From Anisus vortex (Eukaryota; Mollusca; Gastropoda; Planorbidae): 64,000 nucleotides of DNA. The notes below the pieces were generated by a model. It made no database searches. It had not been told where the DNA came from and saw only the letters and a program-made list of their open reading frames with translations. Below, piece after piece: positions 33,847 to 44,475 of this stretch (within the stretch, counting starts at the first letter, position 1; every line of letters begins with the position of its first letter). The position numbers and the translations under genes were made by a program. Where the stretch lies: positions 6,686,026-6,750,025 of the forward strand of contig OX421499.1 in assembly GCA_949126835.1 (NCBI GenBank). The letters run 5' to 3'.

Positions 33847-34140
33847 GTGTGTGTGTGTGTGATTGTGATCGTGACCATAAGCGTTAACACGTGTGTCCAT
33901 AAGTGTGTGTTTCATTCTCGCCATCAATTTGTACTATGTGTGACCATGAGTGTGCGTCATTATAGCCATGAATTCTTAACACGTGTGTCCCCGAGTGTGT
34001 GTCATTATGACCATAAAATGTTAATAAGTGTGTCCATGATTGTGTGTGATTGTGACCGCGAGGGTTCTTATTATGAGTGTCCATGAGTGTTTCTATAATG
34101 GTTTACGTTGGTGTGTCCACGAGTGTGTCTTTAATAGTGT
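33847..34140. repeat. Degenerate GTGTGTCCATGAG minisatellite
   Basis: Words gtgtccataagtgtgtgt, cattatgaccat and ttaacacgtgtgtcc recur with an irregular 28-60 bp spacing. Frames on both strands are translations of the array (CVIVTISV..., HNHTQSW...). Confidence 0.7.
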
Positions 34141-35325
34141 CTACGTAAATTTGTTGCTGAAATGGTTTACTTCCTTTTTTATTGTTACGACAACAACAAA
34201 ATATTGTTGTTTATATTTGATTCAAGCTTACAGTGATTGGTGCATTTTGTGAATGGGGTCGATAAAGTAGGACAGCACAGCTGCACTGTATTGAACGACA
34301 CGTGTAAAATGAGCTTTCAATATGACCTAATTAATGTCTCAGCTTATAACATAATAATAAAAAAATGTCCGGAAGCACTTACCCGCCATACTGTTTTAAC
34401 TACGACGACCAGGTTTTCCGCTTTTAAATTATAGCTTATCAATAATGCCTTGTTTATCAAATTATGTTGTTAAAGCAGGTAATACAAACAAAGAGTCCTA
34501 AGATAATTAACCCTTAGAGGCCCTAAGCAAACTAAAATGATTTTGGAGCCCCGTTAAAAAATTCAAGAAATGAACCTTAATAAAAAAAACTAACACACAA
34601 ACCGATGAAAAAAACATACAGTAAGACGAAAACATGTTTGTCGCCGATTTGTATACTCTACTTTCAATTTCACGTTTTAAATTCTATTTTACTTGTTTTT
34701 AAAACTACAAACAATATGAAAACGTTGGCGGCCCCTGCACTAGATCCACACATGCTACATTCAAGATACTATAAACCATTTACTATACTCAAAATCTACC
34801 TCAATAAATCTACCGAATAACGTATACGTTTTAAAAATATAATCGAACAAGCTGTTGGCTTTGATTATAAATAATGAATCAATGCAAGATGCATAGAACG
34901 CCTACGATTGTGACGGTTTGGGGGCAATTTGCACATTCCGACGTGTGGCCTACTTATCTAAGTAGGTCAAAGCCGTACAACCATATTGCAGGGGCGTTAT
35001 GCAACTTCTAGAATAAACATTGTATGTCTGCGTTTATGTTTCTGAACTTCGGAAGCTAATTATTGACCCATTTCCAGTCATCCTATGTAGCCAAAAGTTA
35101 GCATGTCAAAATATTCGTTCACATTGTTAACCTTACACTCCACTCTAAAACTCTACATAATCAGTTTTTAAATGCTTGTTTTTTAAACCATGTTCTAGTG
35201 CAAGATAAAGGTCGGTGTCCCTGTACTATTAATACAATACTTTCTTTTTTATACAACAATTGTGTTGACCTCCACATATATCTCTCTATATCCAGGTCTA
35301 TCTTTTGTGAATGGTTGAGTTTATC
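34141..35325. other. AT-rich unassigned DNA, possible hAT remnant at 34508-34745
   Basis: cccttagaggccctaagcaa on the left and gttggcggcccctgcactag on the right could be decayed ends of a hAT-like element, but no clean TIR or duplication is visible. The remainder is plain. Confidence 0.3.
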
Positions 35326-35540
35326 AACCGGCGAACCGTTGTGTTATGGTTTCCGCTGGTTCGGATTCAACTCCAGGTAACAGCAGACGTTATTCCTAAG
35401 TCTACCCAAGCTCCGATGTTAATCAGACGTAGGTTAGGAGGTGCAGGGGGGGGGGGAGACAATAAAGGCATGTTGATACTTGTGCTGGCCACATAATCCC
35501 CTCGACAGCTTTGGCTAATGAAACAGATGCCCTTTTGTAA
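35326..35540 (+). mobile_element. Decayed SINE-1 copy
   Basis: ggttcggattcaactccagg (B-box region), cctaagtctacccaagctcc, acttgtgctggccacataat. The middle has an expanded G-run (35448-35456). Confidence 0.6.
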
Positions 35541-36240
35541 GTAAGCGAATTAAAGCTTTAAGGTTTTCGATAAGAACTCTGCTTCAATTCTCTAGCTCTT
35601 ACACACACACTCTCTCTCTCTCTCTCTAATTTTCTTCTGTCTCTCTGTTCTTTCCTATTTTCATTTTCATTCTCTACCTATTCATTTAGTTCCATTTCTA
35701 TTTTAATTTACTTTCAAGCAATAACCTTCAAACCCCCCCTTCCTTTTTTTCCTACACTTTAAGCCTCTTCGTCTCTCACCTTACTCTCATATCACACACA
35801 GTTTTGACATCAAGGATGACATTGGGAGATCGATGTCACCGGATGTGAGACTCGTGACGTCAGGTGACACGTGGATTCGATTGTCAGCTGTTGTTTTCTG
35901 TACTTACAGGATTTCATATCCGGTTTCCATTTTGTTTTTATGTTCGCACCAAATTTTTTTTTGTTTTGTTTTGTTTCAATTGATTTTTGTTTTCAATACC
36001 TTATTGGTCACATTGGCAAAAACTAGAAAACGGTTAATTGACACATTCTTGAGATTAAAAAAACGTCAGTTCATTCAGAATGGCATATACAATTTTAACA
36101 ATATACATAAAATGTGTTTATAACATTTTAAATTATTTTTTGTTATAGTATTCTTTTGTTTATATCAATAGCTCCATTTCCCATTCGACTCAGGCGAACA
36201 AGTTCTATTGCTACTTTCAGAATAACTTAAAAACACATTA
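35541..36240. other. Unassigned DNA with CT microsatellite and CRE/E-box-like words
   Basis: (CT)n near 35606-35628. At 35855-35862 TGACGTCA (CRE palindrome) and at 35868-35873 CACGTG (E-box) lie 5 bp apart. No gene start is recognisable nearby, so function is unsupported. Confidence 0.35.
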
Positions 36241-36478
36241 TTTCAATATTTTATCTTCGTTAAAGATGTTTTAGACCCCTGCTGACTTACTTTTTTATGT
36301 TAGGTCCGTTATTGATTCATTTATTTGCTTTGTTCCATGTTTGTAAAGTTTTAAATTATCAATTAGCTTTATATTTCTTAGCCTAGAGATTTTATACGTG
36401 TACTTAGTTGTATGTTAAATGCGCTCTGAGCTTAAAATATGTTTTTTGGCAAAGCTATATAAATATTATTATTAGGCC
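36241..36478 (+). repeat. LINE-D 3' end, second copy
   Basis: gcgctctgagcttaaaatat and ggcaaagctatataaatatt followed by ATT repeats match 32280-32368. The upstream 150 bp align more loosely. Confidence 0.55.
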
Positions 36479-36566
36479 TACTATTTAGCACACAAAAAAT
36501 TCTTTTACCACCAAAAGCAAGTGGATATTGTTGCTAGCACTACGGCTTCACATTACATTATCGGTC

Positions 36567-36645
36567 TTAACCCTTCCAGTACCGACCTACTTCTATCTGC
36601 TGCCTTCAGTTCCGCTATATACGCGCCCGGGACTGTTAGGGTTAA
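36567..36645. mobile_element. 79 bp TTAA-flanked MITE (piggyBac-like)
   Basis: TTAACCCTTCCAGTACCG at the left and GGGACTGTTAGGGTTAA at the right are an imperfect inverted pair. TTAA at both edges with CCC/GGG next to it is the piggyBac signature. Interior cttctatctgctgccttcag and ttccgctatatacgcgcccg is shared with 37860-37940. Confidence 0.65.
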
Positions 36646-36673
36646 TACATGTAATCTTTTGACTACTCTATAT

Positions 36674-36879
36674 CAGGGATCGGCAACCTATTGATAACAG
36701 CGTGCCAAGTGAGATTGCTTATTCCTTCAGCGTGCCAACTGCCTAAAAGTCACTCTTCTTTAGCACTTAGGTTTCTTGTAGAAGATACTTGAATGGGACT
36801 TTTGGGAGGTTTTCACGTGCCATTGAAAATCGCTGTGCGTGTCAAGTCTGTCACGCGTGCCGTAGGTTTCCAAACCCTG
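36674..36879. mobile_element. hAT-1 short MITE, complete, 206 bp
   Basis: Left end cagggatcggcaacct, right end gtaggtttccaaaccctg. Flanks CTCTATAT (36666-36673) and CTCTATAG (36880-36887) match at 7 of 8. Interior contains the family words ccttcagcgtgccaac and cgtgccattgaaaatcgct. Confidence 0.85.
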
Positions 36880-36887
36880 CTCTATAG

Positions 36888-37859
36888 ATGAGTACATATG
36901 AACGCTCTTAGCCCTATATTTACACCTACACTTTAAGACAAGTGTCGTGCGTTGACAATTTTTGATAATCCAACTAGTAAAAGTATCGTAGACCTCCATT
37001 GCAAATACATCTTTAAGTATTTGTTCTTGACTAGTACACTGGTTAGCGGGCTAATTGTTCCTCAGGCGTCACTTTTGTTTTATCAGTAAGGTTTTTTAAT
37101 GGACTACCATTCCTTAATCAAAGCCATATATGGCACATTTTAGCATATTGAGTTAAAAACGAGAAGAAAGAATACGTTTATTAACAGTTGCAATTAATAC
37201 GTATCATGCGCCATGAAGCACATTCTTAGAACCACTGGAAAAGGCAATTTTAATACATGCGTTTCCTCTATCTCTCGCTTTTTCATTCTTTCTTTGCGTC
37301 TCTCTATACTCTCTATTTCGCTCCATCATTCTGTATTCTTTTTAAATACGTTCAATAATTTCATTCTTTCTCTTTCTCCCTACATTTTCCATCTCTCTCC
37401 ATCCTTTAATGTATTTCTTATTTCTTCTCTTCCCGGCTCTTCTATCTATTATTTCTCCAACAATATGCACAATGGAAATGTGTTTAAAGCATGCTTTCTT
37501 TCGAACGCATGTGTGTTGAATAAAATAATAAGATTCCTGGGGTCATTGATTGTCTAATGATTTACATTTTTGTTTTTCTATTTCTTTTTTTTTTACACGT
37601 CTACGGGGGCGGGTATAAGATGCTTTGTGTGAATACACGCACACACTCACACACATACACTTACACGCACAGACTTACTCACACGCAAGCTTTACACACA
37701 TTAATCACATCCTTATCACAGGATTATATGATGACTAAATGAAATAAAATGTGACGTTACGGATATCGATTGGTAGCTTTCTTTTTTTAATATTATTACA
37801 CCAATGGATTACAACAGGGCATTCTACATCCTCAACACTTAAGCCAAGCAACTATGCCC
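36888..37859. other. Unassigned DNA, pyrimidine-rich in the middle
   Basis: 37255-37450 is T/C-rich (tctctc, tttctt words). 37630-37700 is a degenerate CA-rich patch. The 114-codon plus frame at 37213-37557 is Ser/Leu/Phe-rich translation of the pyrimidine tract and is not supported as a gene. Confidence 0.45.
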
Positions 37860-37940
37860 TTAACAAGTCCCGTACCGACCTACTTCTATCTATGCTGCCT
37901 TCAGTTCCGCTATATACGCGCCCGGGACTGTAAGGGTTAA
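37860..37940. mobile_element. 81 bp TTAA-flanked MITE, second copy
   Basis: TTAA at 37860-37863 and 37937-37940. Right end cccgggactgtaaggg is intact; left end (caagtcccg) is altered. Core is nearly identical to 36567-36645 with one 3 bp length change. Confidence 0.62.
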
Positions 37941-38010
37941 GTATTAGGACGAAGAGGGGTCTTTTTGACCCGCCTTGCAAACAAAAGCGTTATATTTGTA
38001 CAACTAGTTG

Positions 38011-38206
38011 CAGGGATCGGCAACCATTTGATAATACTGTGCCGATGTAGGACTTCTAATTCGTTCAGCGTGCCCTTAGCTACAATCATCCCTGTCTAAC
38101 ACTATATTTCTTGTATAAGATATTTGAACTATCCTTATTCCTAGGTGCCATTGAAAATCATGTGCGTGCCAAGTTTGGCACGCGTTTCGTAGGTTGCTGA
38201 CCCTCG
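38011..38206. mobile_element. hAT-1 short MITE
   Basis: cagggatcggcaaccatttg at the left, cgtaggttgctgaccctcg at the right. Interior acttctaattcgttcagcgt and gccattgaaaatcatgtgcg. Flanks share ACTAGT, a decayed target duplication. Confidence 0.78.
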
Positions 38207-38390
38207 CACTAGTGTTGTTATTGTTGTTCTTATTGTTGCGGCTGGATAGCAAAGTTGACAGTGAGATTGACTCACAAGCTCGACATCATGGGTTCAACCC
38301 ACGGTGCAGACGATGAAAAATAAAAAAAAATCCACCGCTGTTTTGGAGAGGGGATGGGTGCCGCCAAGTCTACCACTGATAGGATTATTG

Positions 38391-38875
38391 GATACGCAAT
38401 AACTCTCCCCAACAACACGCATTGTCCAATAGGTCTCCACCACAACACGCAGTGTCCAATAGCTCTCCACAACAACACGCAGTGTCCAATAGCTCTCCAC
38501 AACAACACGCAGTGTCCAATAGCTCTCCCCAACAACACGCAGTGTCCAATAGCTCTCCCCAACAACACGCAGTGTCCAATAGCTCTACTTAACAACACGC
38601 AGTGTCCAATAACTCTCCACAACAACACGCAATGTCCAATAACTCTCCCCAACAACACGCAGTGTCAAATAACTCTCTCCAACAACGCGCAGTGTCAAAC
38701 AGCTCTCCCCAATCCCCAACAAGACGCAGTGTCCAATAGCTCTCCCCAACAACACGCAGTGTCCAATGGCTCTCTCCAACAACACGCAGTGTCCAATAGC
38801 TCTCCCCAACAACACGCAGCATCCAATAACTCTCCCCAATCCCCAACAACACGCAGTGTCCAATACCTCTCCCCT
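38391..38875. repeat. 30 bp minisatellite, about 16 units
   Basis: Unit aacaacacgcagtgtccaat then agctctccac, repeating with few substitutions and two 9 bp insertions (near 38708 and 38838). The unit is a multiple of three, so a 187-codon plus frame (38354-38917) and several minus frames stay open. The peptide is a bare repeat (NNTQCPIAL) with no signal or domain, so I do not call it a gene, although a repeat protein cannot be excluded. Confidence 0.95.
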
Positions 38876-39042
38876 ACAACAAAAATAAAAACAATTGTTG
38901 TTCTTCTTGATGAATAATTGTGGGTTGTATCTGAAAGTAAAATTCATGCACCATTTTTTTTAAGTATCGCTAACTAACGACTTGCTACTTCAGGGCAATA
39001 TGTACACATTTCGGGCCAAACGCGTGACCAGAGTAAGAATGT

Positions 39043-39268
39043 ATATGTTACAATGGGACGTATTGCTGATGAGAGTTAACACCCTTGCCCCTTATACAAG
39101 TCAATCTTTTATGACTGACTTCGTTGCTGATGAGAGTTAACACCCTTGCCCCTTATACAAGTCAATCTTTTATGACTGACTTCGTTGAAGTCAGTCATAA
39201 AAGATTGACTTGTATAAGGGGCAAGGGTGTTAACTCTCATCAGCAATACGGCCCATTGATGTAACATT
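39043..39268. repeat. Perfect 60 bp hairpin with tandem-duplicated left arm
   Basis: 39063-39122 and 39124-39183 are identical 60-mers (period 61). 39187-39246 is their exact inverted complement, separated by a 3 nt loop (gtt). Outer flanks tgttacaatgggacgta and tacggcccattgatgtaaca extend the inversion imperfectly. A transcript would form a 60 bp perfect stem. Confidence 0.95.
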
Positions 39269-39351
39269 ACATACTCAAAAAAAGACAATAAAATAGAATA
39301 ATCTCAAAATAAAAGAGAAAAAAGTAATTGGAACAAAGTTAACTTAAACAT

Positions 39352-39475
39352 ATGGGGCTCTGTGGCCGAACGGCAGAGCGTTCGTCTGGCGTACCTAAGG
39401 TACTGGGTTCAAATTATGGTGAAGACTAGGATTTTTTTCTTCCATGGACTTGATGGTGGCCCTGAGCCCCTGCAC
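39352..39475 (+). mobile_element. SINE-1 copy, head only
   Basis: tggggctctgtggccgaacg then gcagagcgttcgtctggcgt shows the best A box (TGGCCGAACGG). B-box region gggttcaaattatggtgaag is mutated. 3'-truncated after gccctgagcccctg. Confidence 0.8.
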
Positions 39476-39881
39476 GTTTAAGTTTTATTTTTGTTTAAAC
39501 CAGAAATGTCAATTGGCAAGAATCTACAAAAACCTTTGCGTGTTGTTGTTGTTTTTTTTCTCCTTGTGACGTGTAAGATGTAGAACATTCCAGAAGATCT
39601 CAAAGCCTTTGGATTCGTACTGACATATTGAGATTAAAGATTGGATTATGGATTATGGGTTCTGCCTCAGAAAACAAATTATTTATGTCAAAACGAGACG
39701 GTTTTTTTAAATCATCATATTATATCCCTTTTCCCGAAGGATTGCTCTAGAGGCTGGAAATCCTAGAATATATATATTTTTGCGATCTTCAAGATGTAGC
39801 ACGCACACACACAATCACATACACACACATACAAATATGACAATTAATGATTGTATTTATTTGTATTCGTTAGAAGTAAAA
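39476..39881. other. Unassigned AT-rich DNA
   Basis: A short CA-rich patch lies near 39803-39833. Nothing else recognised. Confidence 0.45.
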
Positions 39882-39995
39882 AAAAGTACCCTTCGGACCA
39901 AAATGATCATAGGGCTGGGGAAGTAGAGTTCACCAGTTTCTGTGTCATACAAGGGGATGTGTGGCCGGCACAATGTCTTTATTTACTTTACTTTG
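39882..39995 (-). mobile_element. SINE-1 copy, 3' third
   Basis: aaagtacccttcggaccaaa to gtgtggccggcacaatgtct. The gccacgg segment before the TACTAGG box is deleted. Confidence 0.78.
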
Positions 39996-40997
39996 TTTGT
40001 GTCTTGCTTTCGATCATAATTCTAACATGTGTGTGTGTGATTAATTCCCTTTAGCTAATAATTATAGTGCACTCCCGTTGACGGAAGTGACGTAGACAAG
40101 ACACCATATTGTGATGATGTCATGTCCTTTTGTTGATAAGTTTCGTTTAGCTTTCTCAAAATTGTATTTTTTTTTTTTATTCTATAAAGAGAGTTTTGGT
40201 CTGCATGACAATTCGAGTCTGTCCGTGGTTTCCTTGTCTCTCTTAATGGTTCACACTTTGGTCTACTAGACACATAGCTGCAATTGATATTTATCTATAT
40301 TTATATTTATCACATTACCTGAATAGCCACATGGTCTTGTTTTTTTCATCAGTGTTTGGTCATGTTGCTTTTTTGACGCTACCAAATTTAGAAATAATAA
40401 ACTTGGAAAAGGAAAAATGGCTAAGTGCTGTTGTTAATGTTTTAGTACAAATAATTTGCAAAGCACAGACATACTTTGTTAGAAAACATACACAAACCAA
40501 ATGCGCATATAGACATACACTTGACAATGAACTGTTATTAAACAATAGAAAAAAAAGCGCCAATAAAACAAGTTCATGCGGGGATAACTCTGCCGTAAGC
40601 CATCCAACACTTCCGTCGGCGCTGCTTGATAAATCATCTCTATCTAAACATCGGTACGGACGGCGACAGCGGCGAATACTGGCAGGCGGTAAAATTACAA
40701 CCACTGATAATTAATATCCCCAATTGCCGCCCCTACCCTTCTACACCCCCCCCCCCGCAAACCCCCCCCCCCCACACACACACACACGTACAGAACCACT
40801 CCTAAACACACACGTGGGACAGTCTTCCTTTTCGGCAATAAATACAGATATCATTTAGAGAACCATTTTTGTTTTGTTTTGTTATTACTATCGAATGCTT
40901 CTAGTGCGTGTCAAGACGTTGAAATGTTCAGGTGCTGGTTGTCAGAACACGCTCGTGAGTGCCAAATGGACCACTTAAAAACAGGAGCTATTGTGGC
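39996..40997. other. Unassigned DNA, one GC-richer patch at 40560-40720
   Basis: A 127-codon plus frame (40331-40714) and a 114-codon minus frame (40360-40704) overlap almost exactly. Neither shows a domain, signal peptide or clear start context. The GC-rise near 40560-40720 could mark an old exon or repeat, but I cannot support either. Poly(C) near 40747 and 40766, then (CA)n. Confidence 0.3.
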
Positions 40998-41160
40998 ACG
41001 GAGCTCGGTGGCCGTGCGGCTGGCGTGCCGAAGGTACTTGGGTTCGAATCCTGGTGCTCTGATGGGTAACTTACCTTAGTTGTGGTAAAGTAAAGGCGGC
41101 TGTGCATAGTGCTGGCCGGACAATCACTTAGTATGCCGTGGCCACAGAAACTGATGCCAT
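40998..41160 (+). mobile_element. SINE-1 copy with internal deletion
   Basis: ggagctcggtggccgtgcgg and ggttcgaatcctggtg keep both Pol III boxes. About 60 bp between the head and gctctgatgggtaactt are deleted. Ends ggccacagaaactgatgcc. Confidence 0.85.
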
Positions 41161-41246
41161 ATTTCTGCTTCAACGCGCTCAATTTTTTTTCAGATTTATA
41201 TTTTGCTATTAGTGCTCGCAACTTGAAAAGGCAATAAAACAAAAAC

Positions 41247-41336
41247 ACCATCTGAACACCTGCTAAACACCATCTGAAAACCTACTGAACACCATCTGAA
41301 CGCCTACTAAACACCATCTGAACACCATTTGACATT
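41247..41336. repeat. 22 bp minisatellite, about four units
   Basis: Unit caccatctgaacacctacta plus 2 bp, imperfect. Confidence 0.85.
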
Positions 41337-41755
41337 TGGAAGGAAGGGGGGGCATAATGACGTATGAAATGGAGGCGATTGAGTTAATGCATTTAGGCCC
41401 TAAGCCATTAATATGAAATCGACACACAGCAAAAAATAATTCTCAATGTTGGAGCAGGGTCATTTCTGTTTGGAGTGGAATTGAATACTTTTGAGTTCGA
41501 TTAACCAAGGCCAGGAATCTGTCAAGTCGCAAGGACTCGGGCTTGACAGGTGTAATAAACATGTTGTATGTGTGTGTGTGTGTATGTTATGCAGATGTGT
41601 TTGTGTGTGTGTAATGCAGATGTGTATATATACATAAGCGTTCGTGTGGTAATCGCAATTGTGATATGTTATTTTTTATGTGACGTCACTTCCTGTCTAC
41701 TATGATATCAATGCAGACTCTTAGCATAAAAGTTTAACATGCTCTATTATCATCA
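41337..41755. other. Unassigned DNA with degenerate TG repeats
   Basis: tgtgtgtgtgtgtatg patches at about 41570-41620. No other feature. Confidence 0.45.
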
Positions 41756-42028
41756 TTATAAGGTGCGATGACAGATGGCATAGGTGATCATGTCAATCCA
41801 CGTATCCTTTCTTCTATCAAACTCCAGCATTTCTGTTGTTTTTGCCATACAATGCCATTTCGTTATATCATCTAATATCTTCCTTCTCTGTCTTCCTCTG
41901 CATCTCCTACCCTCTATGGTGTTTTCAATTTTTTCTTTTCTTTTTATGTGACCAACATACGTTGATTTCCTCTTCATGGTCTTTACCAGTAATTCTCTAT
42001 TAGCATTTGGCGTTTTGAGCACCTCCAC
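41756..42028 (-). pseudogene. LINE-E fragment, C-terminal 90 codons
   Basis: An open minus frame ends at a natural stop and reads STYVGHIKRKEKIENTIEGR, then RRCRGRQRRKILDDI, then FDRRKDTWIDM. This is the conserved post-RT tail of many LINE polyproteins (GH...R, then GR.RGRQR..+.DDI..W, then DR..WR). It lacks any RT core, so it is a 5'-truncated insertion that abuts hAT-1 sequence at 42029. Clade not assigned. Confidence 0.75.
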
Positions 42029-44270
42029 ATTAGATTTGTTCTCTTAAAATTATTTTTATAGGAAAATTAATTTAACTCCGTAGCGAGACCAAGGCCGAAA
42101 TCAAAGGAGATTATTTATAGAGAAAATTGTTAAAGCGTTTTATATTTAATACAAAATTAACGTGTTTTTGATTATGATCCTTTTTATTTGCATTCATATC
42201 AAATACGATATTTTATTATTAAACTTTCACATTAAAAAATATGTGAATTATTGTCTCCACATTATCATTTGTTAGTCAAGATGAGAACCTAACACCTGCC
42301 AAAATTACTTATATTTTTGATCTCAGTGAACTAAGATGTACTTTAATATGTTTGACTAAGACATTTTACTATCGTTTAGTTGCAAAGATACAAAGTAATC
42401 CTACAAACTGGGTAGTTAATGTAATGTTTGAAAATATACATATAAAACCTTCAGTCATATAATATATTTTTATAATTTTTTATAATATAAGTTTTTTTCG
42501 GTTCGATTATTTTAAAGTTATAAATTGTTAGCCATTTATTCTTTTATAAAAGAAAAAAAAAAAACGTAATAGAAATATTAGCTAAAAAAAGGGTTAATTA
42601 TCTTCATTTAATTAAAAAACGTTTCCACATTTGAGTCAATAGTGATGCCAAACTAGTTCTGTTTTGTAGTATGTCAACTATTACTGACTAATTATTATTT
42701 CTTTATATAAATTAACCAAGATTACAAGATTCAATTATTAAAGGATTAAAATAATTTACGTTAAAAAGTTGTAGATAAACATTTCCTGCATTAATTGTTT
42801 CGCCATTTATTTATTTCATATTTTAACCATTAATACTCACAGAAATTACAGAAGTATCTTATATTTTTTAAATTATTAATTTTAAAACAATTGTTTTAGA
42901 ATTAATTATATTTATGTTTAATTAAAGAAGATGAGCATAGAAACTCTTTTAAATGTAATTAGTCTGTTTTAATTATTGAGCGGTCAAATGTAGGTGACGT
43001 CTTTGAATGCTTAAAACAGTTTTCATGTGCAATAAAATCTGTTCGCAGGTGTAAGTTGAACCAAAAATGAAAGTATAATACCGAATGCCTATCAGTTGAG
43101 AACAGCAGATGACTTTCCTAATCAGCTTCCTTTTAGATTTTTTCCGCCAAGGGGCACGTTTCGATGCGCATTTTTGTAATGTTTAAAATTCAACTTGCTG
43201 CATTTTAAAATGGCCAATATCCATCCACTAAAAAAAATATCTACATCTAAGAAGGTTGTAGTAAGATCAAACCAGTTAGGCTTGATGTGGTATGAAAAAA
43301 ATGAGTCCATCAATTTGAAAGTCTTGCCTTTAATTATAAACACCCGCTTTGAGTGATTCGATGTTCTTCTCAAAAAGCCCAACTATCTTCACCTTCACCT
43401 TCGACTATCCCTTAATCCGTGGGTGAGTCGTTGGGGCACCATCGTTGACTGTTCACAATCTCTCGCCATTTGTTCCGGTCCTGTGATGCCCTTTGGGAGT
43501 CGATGAACGACAGGCCGGTCCACTCCTTGATGTTGTCTTCACATCTCTTCTTTTGCCTGCCTCTTTTTCTTCCTCACTGGACTGTGCCCTGCATTATAGT
43601 CTTTGAAAGACTTCCAGATCTTGCTACGTGTTCATACCATCTCAGTTTTTTCTTCTTAATTGAAGAGAGAAGGTCCTCGCATGGGCCGATGACAACAGCT
43701 ATTTCATCGCGACCACTTCGTTTGTGTTATGCTCTGTATAGGAGATGTTCAATATCTTGCGGTAACATCTCATCTCTAGCGCATTGATTCTTCTTTGGAG
43801 GTCTGCAGTGAGTGTCCAAGCCTCGCATCCATACAGGAAGACCGACGTCGCCAGAGAGCGCATTAGTCGAATCTTTGATCTGAGAGAGAATTTTTTTGCT
43901 TTGCCAGATGTATTTAAGTTTACTCAGCGCTGCGGTTGTCTGGGCCATTCTCGCAAGAATTTCTGGCTTTGAACCTTCGTCGGATATTATGGCCCCTAGA
44001 TATTTGAAGGTGGAGTCCACTTCGAGTTTTTGCTCGTTTATCCAAATTTCACTTATGAATGTTCTATTTGCCATGACCTTGGTCTTTTCTGCATTGATTT
44101 CCATACCACACGCCTCTGATGTTTTCTCTGGTTTTTGCAGTGAATTCTTTTATTTCATCCTCGCTGCCAGCTAGGCCGTCAATGTCATCGGCGAAGCGTA
44201 AGTTGGTTATAATTCGAAAATCCCTCTGCGTGCCAAGTTTGGCACGCGTGCCTTAGGTTGCCGACCCCTG
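42029..44270. mobile_element. hAT-1 long element, third copy, left end lost
   Basis: From ttctcttaaaattattttta on, the sequence follows 16230-16520 and 19585-20150 (gcaaaggagattatttatag shared with 16290, aaactgggtagttaa shared with 19673, cgctttgag near 43348). The right end aggttgccgacccctg (44255-44270) is intact. The left TIR is replaced by LINE-E, and a LINE-B fragment is inserted at 43386-44208 with loss of about 230 bp of the hAT. Confidence 0.8.
43386..44208 (-). pseudogene. LINE-B fragment from RT catalytic box to 3' end
   Basis: Minus strand, N to C: FADDIDGLAGSEDEIKEF near 44200 (the FADD catalytic box of RT), MEINAEKTKVMANRTFISEI, FKYLGAIISDEGSKPEILAR, AQTTAALSKLKYIWQ, then after frame breaks MQGTVQ, RKRGRQKKRCEDNIKEWTGL and SQRASQDRNKW. 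It ends with ggtgccccaacgactcaccc and a GAAGGT-type tail. This covers the RT palm end, thumb and C-terminal region of a non-LTR element. Several frameshifts; not functional. A 3' scrap of the same family lies at 8497-8549. Confidence 0.82.
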
Positions 44271-44339
44271 TTCTAAACTACGAAAAAAGTGTGTGTGTTG
44301 GGGGGGGGGAGTCTCAAAAAACATCTTAGGGAACGTGTG

Positions 44340-44475
44340 TTATACCCAATGACCTGCCGCTTTACTTTGCCCCAAACTAATGTCAGGCACCCATTAGAGC
44401 TTGGTAGACTCAAGGACACCCTCCAGACCAGGTAAATAATCCTAGCCTACACCAAGTTTCAAACCGTGCCACCAT
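44340..44475 (-). mobile_element. SINE-1 copy, middle and head
   Basis: gccgctttactttgccccaa to cctacaccaagtttcaaacc. The 3' third is missing. Confidence 0.75.

Noticed and set aside
37213..37557. 114-residue plus frame as a membrane protein
   Set aside because: Hydrophobicity and Ser/Leu content follow from a pyrimidine-rich DNA tract.
38391..38875. CRISPR-like array
   Set aside because: It is a plain tandem minisatellite without unique spacers, in a eukaryotic context.
38354..38917. 187-residue repeat protein
   Set aside because: The 30 bp unit is a multiple of three and keeps several frames open on both strands; no signal peptide, domain or start context.
40331..40714. 127-residue plus frame and 114-residue minus frame as host exons
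   Set aside because: The two overlap almost fully, have no recognised motif and no splice or promoter context; left as unassigned.
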